DNA of 35,257 nucleotides from the NCBI GenBank assembly GCA_030601755.1, contig JAUWBF010000037.1:1-35257 (forward strand), in the 5' to 3' direction. Below, one piece after another: positions 23,541-33,451 of the stretch. A model generated the notes under the pieces. That model was not told where the DNA came from. It was given only the letters and a program-made list of their open reading frames with translations, and did not search any database. Position numbers and translations under genes: made by a program. Numbering within the stretch: position 1 is the first letter of the stretch; each line of letters starts with the position of its first letter. This stretch comes from Verrucomicrobiota bacterium (GTDB lineage Bacteria > Verrucomicrobiota > Verrucomicrobiia > Opitutales > Opitutaceae).

Positions 23541-24271
23541 AGGACGCACGCTTTAACGAACTGCTCAACCTCTACCTCGACCACCGTTTGTCCGCGGCCG
23601 ACGCCGCCGAGCTCGAGGCCGAGGTGATGCGCAACCCCGACCGCCGCCGTATCTACAACGGCTACTGCCGCATGCAGCGCGCCTGTCATGTTCTCTTCGA
23701 GAACGAACGCGAAAGCGCGCCGCAATCCTGCGCGCTCAGCCGCGCCCTCGCCGAGGTGAATCGCAAGTTGTCCGGTGAAGTCGTCGAAACGCGCTCGTTT
23801 GCCTGGCTGGGTTGGTCAGGTGCCGTCGCCGCGGCCTGCGTCGTGGTGGTCTCGATCGGAGTCGCGACTCGCGAGACGCCCGGTGTCGAGCCGACGACTA
23901 TGGCCACCGTGGTCGCCGCCACCGATTCGCCGGCGGTCGCGTTGGATGATTCAGTCTCGCCGGCCGCCGTGGTCACGCGCCCGGTGGCGACGCTGGCCTC
24001 GGTTCAGACCGTCACTCCGGTCGCTCCGCCGCCTCCCGTGCTGGCGCTGGCTCCGCAGCCGACCGTCGAGCAGCAGCAATGGTCGCGCATCGCCGCCCAG
24101 CGCTGGATCGACGCCGAGGCCGCGAGCCTCATGGCCAGCCGACTCGTGGAGGATGATCGCTTCGTGATTCATCACGCCGCGGACAACGGCGAGGTGCCCA
24201 CCTTCCAAGTCAGGCAAATGCAGACCGCGTCGACGCGCGGCGAACTGACGTCGTATCAATTCCAGCGCTGA
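23537..24271 (+). CDS. Putative membrane anti-sigma factor
   Basis: A 244-aa protein with a cytoplasmic N-terminal domain (1 to about 88: FNELLNLYLDHRLSAADAAELEAEVMRNPDRRRIYNGY), one transmembrane helix (about 90-110, AVAAACVVVVSIGVA) and a Pro/Val/Ala-rich extracytoplasmic tail. The N-terminal LxLYLDxxLSxxxAAELExxLxxxPxxR pattern is typical of anti-sigma domains, but the zinc-finger HxxxCxxC motif is missing. The start overlaps the sigma factor stop, with GGAGGA as Shine-Dalgarno. The function is inferred from this coupling and layout. A terminator follows at 24300. Confidence 0.8.
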   Translation: MKDARFNELLNLYLDHRLSAADAAELEAEVMRNPDRRRIYNGYCRMQRACHVLFENERESAPQSCALSRALAEVNRKLSGEVVETRSFAWLGWSGAVAAACVVVVSIGVATRETPGVEPTTMATVVAATDSPAVALDDSVSPAAVVTRPVATLASVQTVTPVAPPPPVLALAPQPTVEQQQWSRIAAQRWIDAEAASLMASRLVEDDRFVIHHAADNGEVPTFQVRQMQTASTRGELTSYQFQR

Positions 24272-24299
24272 GCGCCGGAAACACCACAACCTTCACACG

Positions 24300-24330
24300 A
24301 GGCGCCCGGTCACGAACCGAGCGCCTTTTT
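24300..24330 (+). terminator. Intrinsic terminator overlapping the end of ruvA
   Basis: AGGCGC, CCGGT, loop, ACCG, AGCGCCT then TTTTT, with one mismatch in the stem. It ends the sigma/anti-sigma transcript, while its right half encodes the last codons of ruvA on the other strand (ruvA stop at 24310-24312). Confidence 0.85.
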
Positions 24331-24933
24331 GATGAGCTGCTCGGTGGTGGCCTTGGGCCCGAGGGCGAGCACGGCGTTGCGAATGGCCGCGTCGGCGTCC
24401 GCGGTCTTGTAGCCCAGCGCGGTGAGGGCGAGCACAGCGTCGCGGGTCTTGGTGTCGGCGGCGGGCGCGGAGGAGGCCGCGGCGTTGGCGTCACCGGACG
24501 CGGACTCGATGGGCGAGGTGCCGCCGCCCGCGCCAACCTTGCCGCGCAGTTCGACGACGAGGCGCTCGGCGGTCTTTTTGCCGATGCCGGGGCACTTGGC
24601 GAGGGACGAGATGTCGGCGTTGCGAATGGCAGCCTCGAGCATGGGCAGCGACATGCGGCTCATGATGGTGAGCGCGAGCTTGGGGCCGACGCCGCTAACG
24701 TGGTCGATCATCAGGCGGAAGAAGTCGCGCTCCTCCATGGTCGCGAAGGCGTAGAGCGTCTGCGCGTCCTCGCGGTAGGCGACGAAGGTGTGCAGTTTCA
24801 CCTTGGCGCCGACGGCGGGCAGTTTTTCGGCGGTCGTCACGGGGATGTTGGCCTCGTAACCGAGTCCGTTGACCTCGATGACCGCGCGCAGCGGCGACGC
24901 TTCGGCGAGGATGCCCTGGATGGAGGTGATCAT
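24310..24933 (-). CDS. ruvA: Holliday junction DNA helicase subunit RuvA
   Basis: This 207-aa protein binds four-way junctions as a tetramer and loads RuvB for branch migration. It has an OB-fold domain I (MITSIQGILAEASPLRAVIEVNGLGYEANIP), tandem helix-hairpin-helix motifs in domain II (VSGVGPKLALTIMS and CPGIGKKTAERLVVELRGKV), a flexible Ala/Ser-rich linker (about 135-160) and the RuvB-binding domain III (RDAVLALTALGYKTADADAAIRNA). The ATG at 24933 matches the family start. No ruvB or ruvC is adjacent; it lies downstream of dapA-dapB on the same strand after a 106-bp gap with CATTGGGCATTGGGCATT repeats. Full length. Confidence 0.96.
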   Translation of the reverse strand: MITSIQGILAEASPLRAVIEVNGLGYEANIPVTTAEKLPAVGAKVKLHTFVAYREDAQTLYAFATMEERDFFRLMIDHVSGVGPKLALTIMSRMSLPMLEAAIRNADISSLAKCPGIGKKTAERLVVELRGKVGAGGGTSPIESASGDANAAASSAPAADTKTRDAVLALTALGYKTADADAAIRNAVLALGPKATTEQLIKKALGS

Positions 24934-25039
24934 GGGGAAAATGACGAATGCCTGATGACAAGTGCGGTGCGATTGGACGGCGGTGAGCAAAAGCGCCTTC
25001 GTCATTCGACATTGGGCATTGGGCATTCCGGGCTGAAGG

Positions 25040-25771
25040 TCACTTCAGCCCGAGCACGTCCTGCATGTCGTAGACGCCGGCTGGCTTGCTGGCGGCCCAG
25101 GCGGCGGCGCGCACGGCGCCGCGGGCGAAGATGCCGCGGTCGGAGGCCTTGTGGGTCAGCTCCACGCGCTCGCCGAGCGCGGCGAACATGACGGTGTGGT
25201 CGCCGACGACATCGCCGCCGCGCAGGGCGTGGATGCCGACCTCGGTGGAAGTGCGCTCGCCGGTGATGCCCTCGCGGCCGTGGCGGAGGGCGTTGCGGGT
25301 GAGCTTGCGCTCTTCGAGGATGATCTCGAGCAGGCGCTCGGCCGTGCCGCTGGGGGCGTCCTTCTTGAAGCGGTGGTGCATCTCGACGACCTCGGCGTCG
25401 TAGTCGGAGCCGAGGATGGACGAGGCCTTGCGCGTGAGCGCGAAGAGGAGGTTGACGCCGACCGAGTAGTTGCCGGACCAGACGCAGACGGTCTTGGCGG
25501 CCTCGGCGAGGAGTTGCTGCTTCACCTCGGGGGAGTGGCCGGTGGTGCCGATGACGAGCGGCTTGTTGCCGGCGACGGCGAGGGCGATGACCTCGGCGGT
25601 GACCTTGTGGAAGCTGAAGTCGATGACGGCGTCGGCCTTGGCAATGCCGGCGGCGAGGTCGTCACCGGCGTCGAGCGGGGCGACGACGGTGTGGCCGGCT
25701 TCGGTGGCGGCGGCGATGAGGGCCTGGCCCATGCGGCCCTTGGCTCCGACGATGGCGAGTTTGAGAGACAT
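25040..25771 (-). CDS. dapB: 4-Hydroxy-tetrahydrodipicolinate reductase
   Basis: This 243-aa NAD(P)H-dependent enzyme reduces HTPA to tetrahydrodipicolinate in the diaminopimelate/lysine pathway. The Rossmann dinucleotide loop is IVGAKGRMGQ (about 7-16), with VIDFSFHKV and VIGTTGHS following. The signature substrate-binding region is EMHHRFKKDAPSGTA (130-144), with catalytic H132 and Lys137 nearby. The C-terminal VGDHTVMFAALGERVELTHKASDR is also typical. It begins 47 bp after the dapA stop on the same strand, so dapA-dapB are probably one transcript encoding consecutive steps. Confidence 0.96.
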   Translation of the reverse strand: MSLKLAIVGAKGRMGQALIAAATEAGHTVVAPLDAGDDLAAGIAKADAVIDFSFHKVTAEVIALAVAGNKPLVIGTTGHSPEVKQQLLAEAAKTVCVWSGNYSVGVNLLFALTRKASSILGSDYDAEVVEMHHRFKKDAPSGTAERLLEIILEERKLTRNALRHGREGITGERTSTEVGIHALRGGDVVGDHTVMFAALGERVELTHKASDRGIFARGAVRAAAWAASKPAGVYDMQDVLGLK

Positions 25772-25818
25772 GGAAACGGGTAGGGAATGGGTCCGCGGGC
25801 GGGCGGACGGAGGAGGGT

Positions 25819-26703
25819 TTACTTGCAGGCCTCGAGGGTGGCGAGGAGGGTGGCGTGGTTGGCCTTGCTCATGCCGCAGAGCGGCGGGCGCACCTCGTCG
25901 GAGGCGATGATGCCGGTGCGGGCCATGGCGACCTTCACGGGCACGGGGTTGGGCTCGATAAAGAGGTTCTTGAAGAGCGGCCAGAGCTTGCGGTGGAGCT
26001 TGAGGGCCTTGGCGAAGTCGCCCTCGAGGCCGAACTTCACGAGCTGCGCGACTTCCTTGGGCTTCAGGTTGGAGGCCACGCTGATCACGCCCTCGGCGCC
26101 GACCGACATGAACGGCACCGTGAGGGAGTCGTCGCCGCTGAGCACGGTCATGTCCTTGCCAAGGGCCTGCTTGATCTGGTCGACGCGGTCGACGGAGCCG
26201 CCGGCCTCCTTGATGTAGCGGACGTGCGGATACTTCGCGCGCAGGCGCTCGATCACGGGCACGCCGATCTCGATGCCGCAGCGGCCGGGGATGGAGTAGA
26301 GGATGATCGGGCGACTGGTGGCCTCGGCCACGGCGCTGAAGTGGAGGAACAGGCCTTCCTGGCTGGGCTTGTTGTAATAAGGGGCGACGACGAGCATGGC
26401 GTCGGCGCCGGCCTTGTGCGCGAGGACGGTCAGTTCGACGGCCTCCTGGGTGGAGTTGGAGCCGGTGCCGGCGATGACGGGCACGCGCTTGCGGGCGCCC
26501 TCGACGACGGCGCGGATGACGTCCATGTGCTCGTCATGCGAAAGGGTGGGGGACTCGCCGGTGGTGCCGACGGGCACGAGGCCGTTGATGCCCGACTTGA
26601 TCTGAAACTCCACGAGCTTCTGAAGATCGTCGAAGGCGACGTTCTGCTGCTTGAAGGGGGTGACGAGAGCGGTGATGGCACCGGTCAGAGGGCGGAGTTT
26701 CAT
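25819..26703 (-). CDS. dapA: 4-Hydroxy-tetrahydrodipicolinate synthase
   Basis: This 294-aa class I (Schiff-base) aldolase condenses pyruvate with aspartate semialdehyde, the entry step to diaminopimelate and lysine. It is a (beta/alpha)8 barrel with the Thr pair in PVGTTGESPTL (47-48), APYYNKPSQEG (109-117), catalytic Tyr136 in ILYSIPGRCG and Schiff-base Lys165 in RYIKEAGGS. SIPGR replaces the commoner NVPGR. The ATG at 26703 gives the normal N-terminus; the frame runs slightly further. dapB follows on the same strand. The start is divergent from the pilT-like gene with an 82-bp gap. Confidence 0.96.
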   Translation of the reverse strand: MKLRPLTGAITALVTPFKQQNVAFDDLQKLVEFQIKSGINGLVPVGTTGESPTLSHDEHMDVIRAVVEGARKRVPVIAGTGSNSTQEAVELTVLAHKAGADAMLVVAPYYNKPSQEGLFLHFSAVAEATSRPIILYSIPGRCGIEIGVPVIERLRAKYPHVRYIKEAGGSVDRVDQIKQALGKDMTVLSGDDSLTVPFMSVGAEGVISVASNLKPKEVAQLVKFGLEGDFAKALKLHRKLWPLFKNLFIEPNPVPVKVAMARTGIIASDEVRPPLCGMSKANHATLLATLEACK

Positions 26704-26785
26704 GGATGGTTGACGGGAAGATACCTTGCCACAGCAAACCACCTCTATTTACCAACTCTGCAACGTTTTTCCCCAGCTTCCCAAC

Positions 26786-27874
26786 ATGTCCGACCACACC
26801 GAAGTTTTTAACGACCTCCTCCGGCTGGCGGTCGAGAGCGGCGCCAGCGATGTCGTCATCAAGTCCGACAAACCCGGCTATGTGCGCCTTTCCGGCCGCC
26901 TGAAGCCGGTCGACATGGACCCCATCTCGGCCGAGGAGGTCGCGGCCTTCGTGCACGAGTTCGTGCCCGAGGTATTCCGCCCCAATTGGGAGACCGTGGG
27001 CCAGGTCGACTTCGCCTACGCGGCCGACGAGATCGGGCGTTTCCGCGTCAACGCCTTTCACCAGCGCGGCACGCCCAGCATTGTGTTCCGTCACATCAAG
27101 AGCCGCGCCCCCTCCTTCGAGGAACTTGGCCTGCAGGCCGACCCGTTGCTCAAGCTCGCCCAGGCCAAGGACGGCATCCTGCTCATCTGCGGCGCCACCG
27201 GCTCGGGCAAGAGCTCGACCATGGCGGCGATGCTCAACTGGATCAACCGCAACCTCGACCGCCACATCGTCACGCTCGAGGACCCGATCGAGTTCACCTT
27301 TCAGGACGACAAGTCGGTCTTCCAGCAACGCGAGATCGGCCTCGACGTGCCCAGCTTCGAGTTGGCGATCAAGGCCGTGTTGCGCCAGAACCCCGACATC
27401 ATCCTCATCGGCGAGATGCGCGACCGCGAGACCTTCGAGACCGCCATCTCCGCGGCGGAGACCGGTCACCTCGTGCTCTCCACCATGCACGCCGCCACGG
27501 TGGCGCAGTCGTTGACCCGCCTGTTTGAGTTTTTCCCGCCCGAGCAGATGGCGCAGGCCCGCCGCCAGATCGCCGGCACGCTCCGCGGCTTCATCTGCCA
27601 GAAGCTCATTCCCGCGCTCGAAGGCGGCGGCCGCGTGCCGGCCAACGAGATTCTCAACGCCGACGCCACCGTCAAAAACCTCATCCTCGAGGGCCACAAC
27701 GAGAAGGTCCAGGGCCTGCTGGAGAGCGGCATCGACTCCACGAGCTTTTCGTTCAACCGCGACCTGCTTCGGCTCGTGCAGGGAGGTCTGGTCAGCAAGG
27801 CCGACGCCCTGCGCTTCTCGCCCAATCCGCAGGCGCTGGAGATGAACCTCAAGGGCATCTTCTTCAAGACCTGA
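26786..27874 (+). CDS. PilT/PilU-type twitching motility ATPase
   Basis: A 362-aa hexameric secretion ATPase that powers retraction of type IV pili. The N-terminal PAS-like domain (1 to about 110: SDHTEVFNDLLRLAVESGASDVVIK, FRVNAFHQRG) is followed by Walker A GATGSGKSS (136-144), the Asp box IVTLEDPIEF, Walker B PDIILIGEMRDRETFETAI and the His box HLVLSTMHAATVAQSLTRLFEFFP. The C-terminal region (QKLIPALEGGGRVPANEIL) resembles PilT, but the classical AIRNLIRExK motif is altered (VKNLILEGH), so PilT versus PilU is left open. No other pil genes adjoin it; a PilX-like protein lies near the right end of the window. The ATG at 26786 is chosen on family length. Confidence 0.93.
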   Translation: MSDHTEVFNDLLRLAVESGASDVVIKSDKPGYVRLSGRLKPVDMDPISAEEVAAFVHEFVPEVFRPNWETVGQVDFAYAADEIGRFRVNAFHQRGTPSIVFRHIKSRAPSFEELGLQADPLLKLAQAKDGILLICGATGSGKSSTMAAMLNWINRNLDRHIVTLEDPIEFTFQDDKSVFQQREIGLDVPSFELAIKAVLRQNPDIILIGEMRDRETFETAISAAETGHLVLSTMHAATVAQSLTRLFEFFPPEQMAQARRQIAGTLRGFICQKLIPALEGGGRVPANEILNADATVKNLILEGHNEKVQGLLESGIDSTSFSFNRDLLRLVQGGLVSKADALRFSPNPQALEMNLKGIFFKT

Positions 27875-27957
27875 GCCGCGCTCCAGCCCGGCCCCGCGGC
27901 CGGATTTGGGGCTTGGTTTTGCCCGGCCCAGCCCTTACGCGTTGCCCCTTTATCTCT

Positions 27958-28866
27958 ATGGCAACCGCACTCCTCTTCGCCGGTCAGGGCGCCCAAAAAG
28001 TCGGCATGGGCAAGTCCCTCGTTGAAAACTCCGCGACCGCCCGCGCGCTCTACGACGAGGCCGACTCCGTGCTCGGCTGGAGCCTCTCCAAGGTCTGCTT
28101 CGAGGGCCCCGACGCCGAGCTCACCCTCACCAAGGTCTGCCAGCCCGCCCTCTTCGTGCACGGCATGGCTCTGCACGCCATCCTGAAGGAGCAGGGCAAG
28201 CTCGCCGGCGTCACCACCGCCCTCGGTCTCAGTCTCGGCGAGATCACCGCCCTTACCGCCGCCGGCGTATTCGACTTCGCCACCGGTCTGCGGGTCGTCG
28301 CCGAGCGCGGCCGCCTCATGCAGCTCGCCTGCGAGCAGTCCGTCGGCGGCATGGCCGCCATCCTCGGCGAGGAGCGCCAGACCGTCTACGACCTCTGCGC
28401 CGCCTTCGACATCGAGGCCGCCAACTTCAACGCCCCCGGCCAGATCATCGTCTCCGGCGACAAGGCCAAGGTCGACGCCGCCGTCGCCGCCGCGAAGGAC
28501 CGCGGCATCAAGAAGATCATCCCGCTCAACGTCGCCGGCGCCTACCACTCGCGCCTCATGGAGCCCGCCCGCGCCGAGTTCGCCAAGTTCCTCGACGGGA
28601 TCACCTTCAACGCCCCGCAGCTCACCGTGCTGACCAACACCACGGGCAACGTCATCAGCGAGCCCGCCGCCATCCGCGAGGCGCTCGTCAAGCAGGTCGT
28701 GTCCTCCGTCCTCTGGGAAGACTGCATGCGCTCCGCCCTCGCGGCCGGCGCCGCCGACTTCCTCGAACTCGGGCCGGGCGGCGTGCTCGCCGGTCTCGCC
28801 AAGCGCACCGATCGCGCCTGGGTCTGCAAGTCCGCCAGCGAGTTCGCCGACCTCGCCGCGCTCTGA
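27958..28866 (+). CDS. fabD: Malonyl-CoA:ACP transacylase
   Basis: This 302-aa enzyme moves malonyl groups from CoA to acyl carrier protein for fatty acid synthesis. It starts MATALLFAGQGAQKVGMGKSL, the family's GQGxQxxGMG motif. The nucleophile elbow is ALGLSLGEITAL with Ser92; the usual GHSLGE has Leu instead of His here, a variant also known in some lineages. The catalytic His is in NVAGAYHSRLM (about 200), and FLELGPGGVLAGLAKR (about 272-287) is the conserved C-terminal motif. No other fab genes are adjacent. The ATG at 27958 is chosen because it begins the conserved N-terminus. Confidence 0.94.
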   Translation: MATALLFAGQGAQKVGMGKSLVENSATARALYDEADSVLGWSLSKVCFEGPDAELTLTKVCQPALFVHGMALHAILKEQGKLAGVTTALGLSLGEITALTAAGVFDFATGLRVVAERGRLMQLACEQSVGGMAAILGEERQTVYDLCAAFDIEAANFNAPGQIIVSGDKAKVDAAVAAAKDRGIKKIIPLNVAGAYHSRLMEPARAEFAKFLDGITFNAPQLTVLTNTTGNVISEPAAIREALVKQVVSSVLWEDCMRSALAAGAADFLELGPGGVLAGLAKRTDRAWVCKSASEFADLAAL

Positions 28867-29002
28867 TCGCGCCTTCGGACCGGCGGCGATTTTCCGATTT
28901 CGCCGCTTGAAAGCCGCCCCGCGCGGCCCACGCTGGTTTGTTTTCAACCGCCCCTCTCCGGTTTTGCCGGGGCAGGGGCGGATCGCCTTTTATTCACATC
29001 GC

Positions 29003-30799
<1,797 letters not shown>

Positions 30800-30882
30800 C
30801 CGCCACCGTCGCGGTCGGATCGTCCTGCCGCCACTCGCGCCCCGCCGCACGCCACCCATCACCCGCCACTTCGCCCCGCGCC

Positions 30883-32190
30883 ATGTTCGGACTCTTCGAT
30901 TCGGTTGAAACCAAGATGCGGAAGACCGCCGCCAACTGGCTCGAGGTCGCCGGCAAGGTCTATCACTACCGCCGCGACGTGCTCTCCGAAAAGGAGCGCG
31001 CCGAACTCCTCGCCGAGAGCGACCAGCTCCGCACGCTGCTCCGCGAACGCGCCGACGCCAGCCGGCTCAAGCTCGCCGTCGAGTCCATCGAGGTCGTCCT
31101 GCGCAAGACCGGCGGCACCCATTACCCGAAGTCGTCGCTGGTCGAGAACGTCGAGTTCTTCCTCGTCGCCGCCATCGTCATCCTCGGCGTGCGCACCTAC
31201 TTCGTGCAGCCGTTTAAGATCCCGACCAACTCGATGTGGCCGAGCTACCACGGCATGACCGGCGAGATCTACGCCTCGAAGGCCGACGAGCCCAACCCCG
31301 TGATGAAGGCGGTCAACTTCGTCACCGTCGGCGCCAAGCCCGTGCGCGTCGACGCCCCCGCGTCCGGCGAAGTGCTGCTGCCGGTCGGCGGCTCCGAGCG
31401 CGGCGTCATCACCCACCACGAGGTCCCCGGTCGCAACTGGATCGTGTTGCCCGCAAAAAAGCGGCAGTATCAGGTCTTCGTCGGCGACCGCCTCGCCAGC
31501 TTCACCGTGCCGCTCGACTTCGATTTCGACTGGGTGGCGCGCGACACGTTTTTCCCCGGCGACAAACGTCCCTTCCGCGACATCGTTTTCGAGATGATCG
31601 AGCAGGGCCGCTACGTCGACCGCCTCGTCAACACCGCCGACGGCGGCACGCGCCGCGTGCGTTTCCTCAAGACCGGCAAGACCGTCTCTGCCGGCGAGCG
31701 TGTGCTGTCCTTCGACATCCTCACCGGCGACCAGCTCTTCGTCGACCGCGTCAGCTACCACTTCGTGCCGCCCAAGGTCGGCGACGGCTTTGTCTTCCGC
31801 ACCGGCCAGATCGAGGAACTCCACGGCGATCAATACTACATCAAGCGCCTCGTCGGCCTGCCCGGCGACCAATTGGAGATCCGCGAGCCGCGCCTCTTCC
31901 GCAACGGCGCGCCCATCACCGGCTCCAAGGCCTTTGATTTCAACAACACGCAAAAGGACGACTTCGCCGGCTACTTCGCCGCGCCCGCGCCCTCCGTGAA
32001 CTACCCCAACACCATCCTGCGCCCCGGCGAGGTCATCACCGTGCCGGACCACAGCTACCTCGCCCTCGGCGACAACTCCGGCAACAGCCTCGACGGCCGT
32101 TACTGGGGCTACGTGCCCGCCGCCGACGTGGTGGGTCGCCCGCTGTTCATCTACTACCCGTTCACCAAGCGCTGGGGTCCGGCGCCCTGA
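30883..32190 (+). CDS. lepB: Signal peptidase I with a large internal insertion
   Basis: This 435-aa inner-membrane serine protease removes Sec and Tat signal peptides. An N-terminal amphipathic stretch (1 to about 85) precedes one membrane helix (about 90-108, VEFFLVAAIVILGVRTYFV). Catalytic Ser117 is in FKIPTNSMWPSYHG and Lys321 in YYIKRLVGLPGDQLEI; box E is ALGDNSGNSLDGRYWGYVP (about 401-419). The Ser-Lys distance is 204 residues against about 55 in E. coli; the extra 150 or so residues (about 125-280) lie between box B and TGDQLFVDRVSYHF and show no motif I know. It is downstream of lepA, probably in one operon. Confidence 0.93.
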   Translation: MFGLFDSVETKMRKTAANWLEVAGKVYHYRRDVLSEKERAELLAESDQLRTLLRERADASRLKLAVESIEVVLRKTGGTHYPKSSLVENVEFFLVAAIVILGVRTYFVQPFKIPTNSMWPSYHGMTGEIYASKADEPNPVMKAVNFVTVGAKPVRVDAPASGEVLLPVGGSERGVITHHEVPGRNWIVLPAKKRQYQVFVGDRLASFTVPLDFDFDWVARDTFFPGDKRPFRDIVFEMIEQGRYVDRLVNTADGGTRRVRFLKTGKTVSAGERVLSFDILTGDQLFVDRVSYHFVPPKVGDGFVFRTGQIEELHGDQYYIKRLVGLPGDQLEIREPRLFRNGAPITGSKAFDFNNTQKDDFAGYFAAPAPSVNYPNTILRPGEVITVPDHSYLALGDNSGNSLDGRYWGYVPAADVVGRPLFIYYPFTKRWGPAP

Positions 32191-32302
32191 GTTTTTTTGA
32201 AAAAATCCAAGGGGCGGAACCAACTCGCCCGTTTAATGTCCTGAATGCGACGCGGCCTTTGTGCCGCGGTCGTATCCCGAAAAAACAAATCCACATCAAA
32301 CC

Positions 32303-32452
32303 ATGAAGTCCTTCCGAATCCTCGTCATCTCCTCGTTGTTCGCCGCCTTCGCCGCCGCTTCCTACGCGGGCGCCGGCTGCTCCGCCGGTTGCTCCGGCAA
32401 GTCCGAAGGCGAAAAGGCCCCGGCTCCGAAGACCGAGCAAAAGGAAAGCTGA
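32303..32452 (+). CDS. Small secreted peptide with two cysteines
   Basis: 49 aa: MKSFRILVISSLFAAFAAASYA looks like a Sec signal peptide with an ASYA cleavage site, leaving a short mature part GAGCSAGCSGKSEG followed by a charged EKAPAPKTEQKES tail. It could also be lipidated, but the context (AGAGC) is a poor lipobox. Support for a real gene comes from the signal peptide, the start spacing and the strong terminator 28 bases after the stop. I do not recognise the family. Confidence 0.65.
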   Translation: MKSFRILVISSLFAAFAAASYAGAGCSAGCSGKSEGEKAPAPKTEQKES

Positions 32453-32480
32453 GTCATCCGACTCGACCGTCTTTTCCCGA

Positions 32481-32511
32481 GACCGCGCCTTCGTCGGCGC
32501 GGTCTTTTTTT
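32481..32511 (+). terminator. Intrinsic terminator after the small secreted peptide
   Basis: GACCGCGCC, loop TTCGTC, GGCGCGGTC followed by seven T; a perfect 9-bp GC-rich stem. Confidence 0.93.
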
Positions 32512-32517
32512 GCGCGC

Positions 32518-32668
32518 TAGAGCAGCTTAAATAAAGTCGTAGCCATTTTAGGTGGAGCGGCTTGTCCCCAAGACGCTCGTTTGACGCGATGAACATCTCT
32601 CGAACGCGTTGGGGACAACGCGTTCCACCTTTAATCAAAGAGGACACAGTTTTATTTAAGACGCTCTA
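32518..32668. mobile_element. 151-bp MITE with TA ends and two internal REP-like hairpins
   Basis: Terminal inverted repeats: the left end reads TAGAGCAGCTTAAATAAAGT and the right end, reverse complemented, reads TAGAGCGTCTTAAATAAAAC (18 of the first 23 positions match). TA at both ends fits the TA duplication of IS630/Tc1-mariner elements. No coding capacity. Inside are two inverted hairpins: 32550-32578 (AGGTGGA, GCGGCTT, GTCCCC, AAGACGC) and 32602-32630 (on the minus strand AGGTGGA, ACGCGTT, GTCCCC, AACGCGT). Its ends do not match the IS630 at 531-1681, so another transposase would mobilise it. Confidence 0.8.
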
Positions 32669-32733
32669 ATCGCGTCGTTGCGTCAATCCCTCGGCTCACG
32701 CCTCGGGCCACGGGGGGAGACGTCTGATGTATC

Positions 32734-33423
32734 TCAGGGCACCACGTCGAGCGCGGTCAGCAGGCTGGCGAACGCGGACTGGGCGCGTTCCACGGCGGCG
32801 GGCGGGCCCTCGAGCACGAAGAGCACGACCCCCTCGGGCAGGGCGACGGCGGCGTGCAGCGACCGGCGCTTTTCGCCGCGCGCGACGGTCGACTCGACGC
32901 TGGCAAAGCGCGAGCGGCCGCCCAGCAGGGTCAGCATCTGCGGGTTGTCCTCGGTATCGTCGTTGGCGAACAGAGTGGGCGGCTTGGCGGCGGCGTCCGG
33001 CGCGAGGCCGGCGAGATAGGCCTGCCAGCGGGCGTCGGCGAGTTTGCCGAGCGGGCCTCCGCCGGGGAGCAGCATGAGTCGCAGGCGTGTGTCGGCGAAG
33101 CCCGGCGCCGAGCCGTGAATGTCGCCCGTGCCGGCTTCGTGCTTCAGGGACCACGCGTCGAAGACCTCCCACGGCAGGCGCACGCGCAGGGGGCCGGCCT
33201 GAAAGACACGGTAGGAAATCGGCAGCTCGTCCCAAGTGTAGGTTTGTTTGACGACCTGCACCAGCGGCAGCGAGCGGGGCGGCGGCATTTGCAGCGCGTT
33301 GCCCGGCGAGGCCTCGATGGCGGCCGGCGGCTCCAGCGGGGACGCGTGCAACGGCAGGTCGGCCGCGAAGGCGGGCGCGACGGAAACCAGGAGAGTGAGC
33401 AGGAGCGGGGAGCGAAACGACAT
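32734..33423 (-). CDS. Secreted protein of unknown function
   Basis: A 229-aa protein with a Sec signal peptide (MSFRSPLLLTLLVSVAPAFAAD, probable cleavage after AFA). The mature part has no recognised motif: a Pro-rich N-terminal stretch, then LPISYRVFQAGPLRVRLPWEVFDAWSLKHEAG, and a C-terminal half with ANDDTEDNPQMLTLLGG and FVLEGPPAAVERAQSAFASLLTAL. It starts 28 bases after the stop of the large PilX-like gene on the same strand, so the two are probably co-transcribed and may work at the same cell-surface structure. That link is inferred from position only. Confidence 0.8.
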   Translation of the reverse strand: MSFRSPLLLTLLVSVAPAFAADLPLHASPLEPPAAIEASPGNALQMPPPRSLPLVQVVKQTYTWDELPISYRVFQAGPLRVRLPWEVFDAWSLKHEAGTGDIHGSAPGFADTRLRLMLLPGGGPLGKLADARWQAYLAGLAPDAAAKPPTLFANDDTEDNPQMLTLLGGRSRFASVESTVARGEKRRSLHAAVALPEGVVLFVLEGPPAAVERAQSAFASLLTALDVVP

Positions 33424-33451
33424 CGAAAGGGTGTTCAGAGGGGGCGGTGAA

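Noticed and set aside
28867-29002. Terminator between fabD and lepA
   Set aside because: A GCGGCGA/TTCGCCGC dyad exists but has no T-run, so it was not listed.
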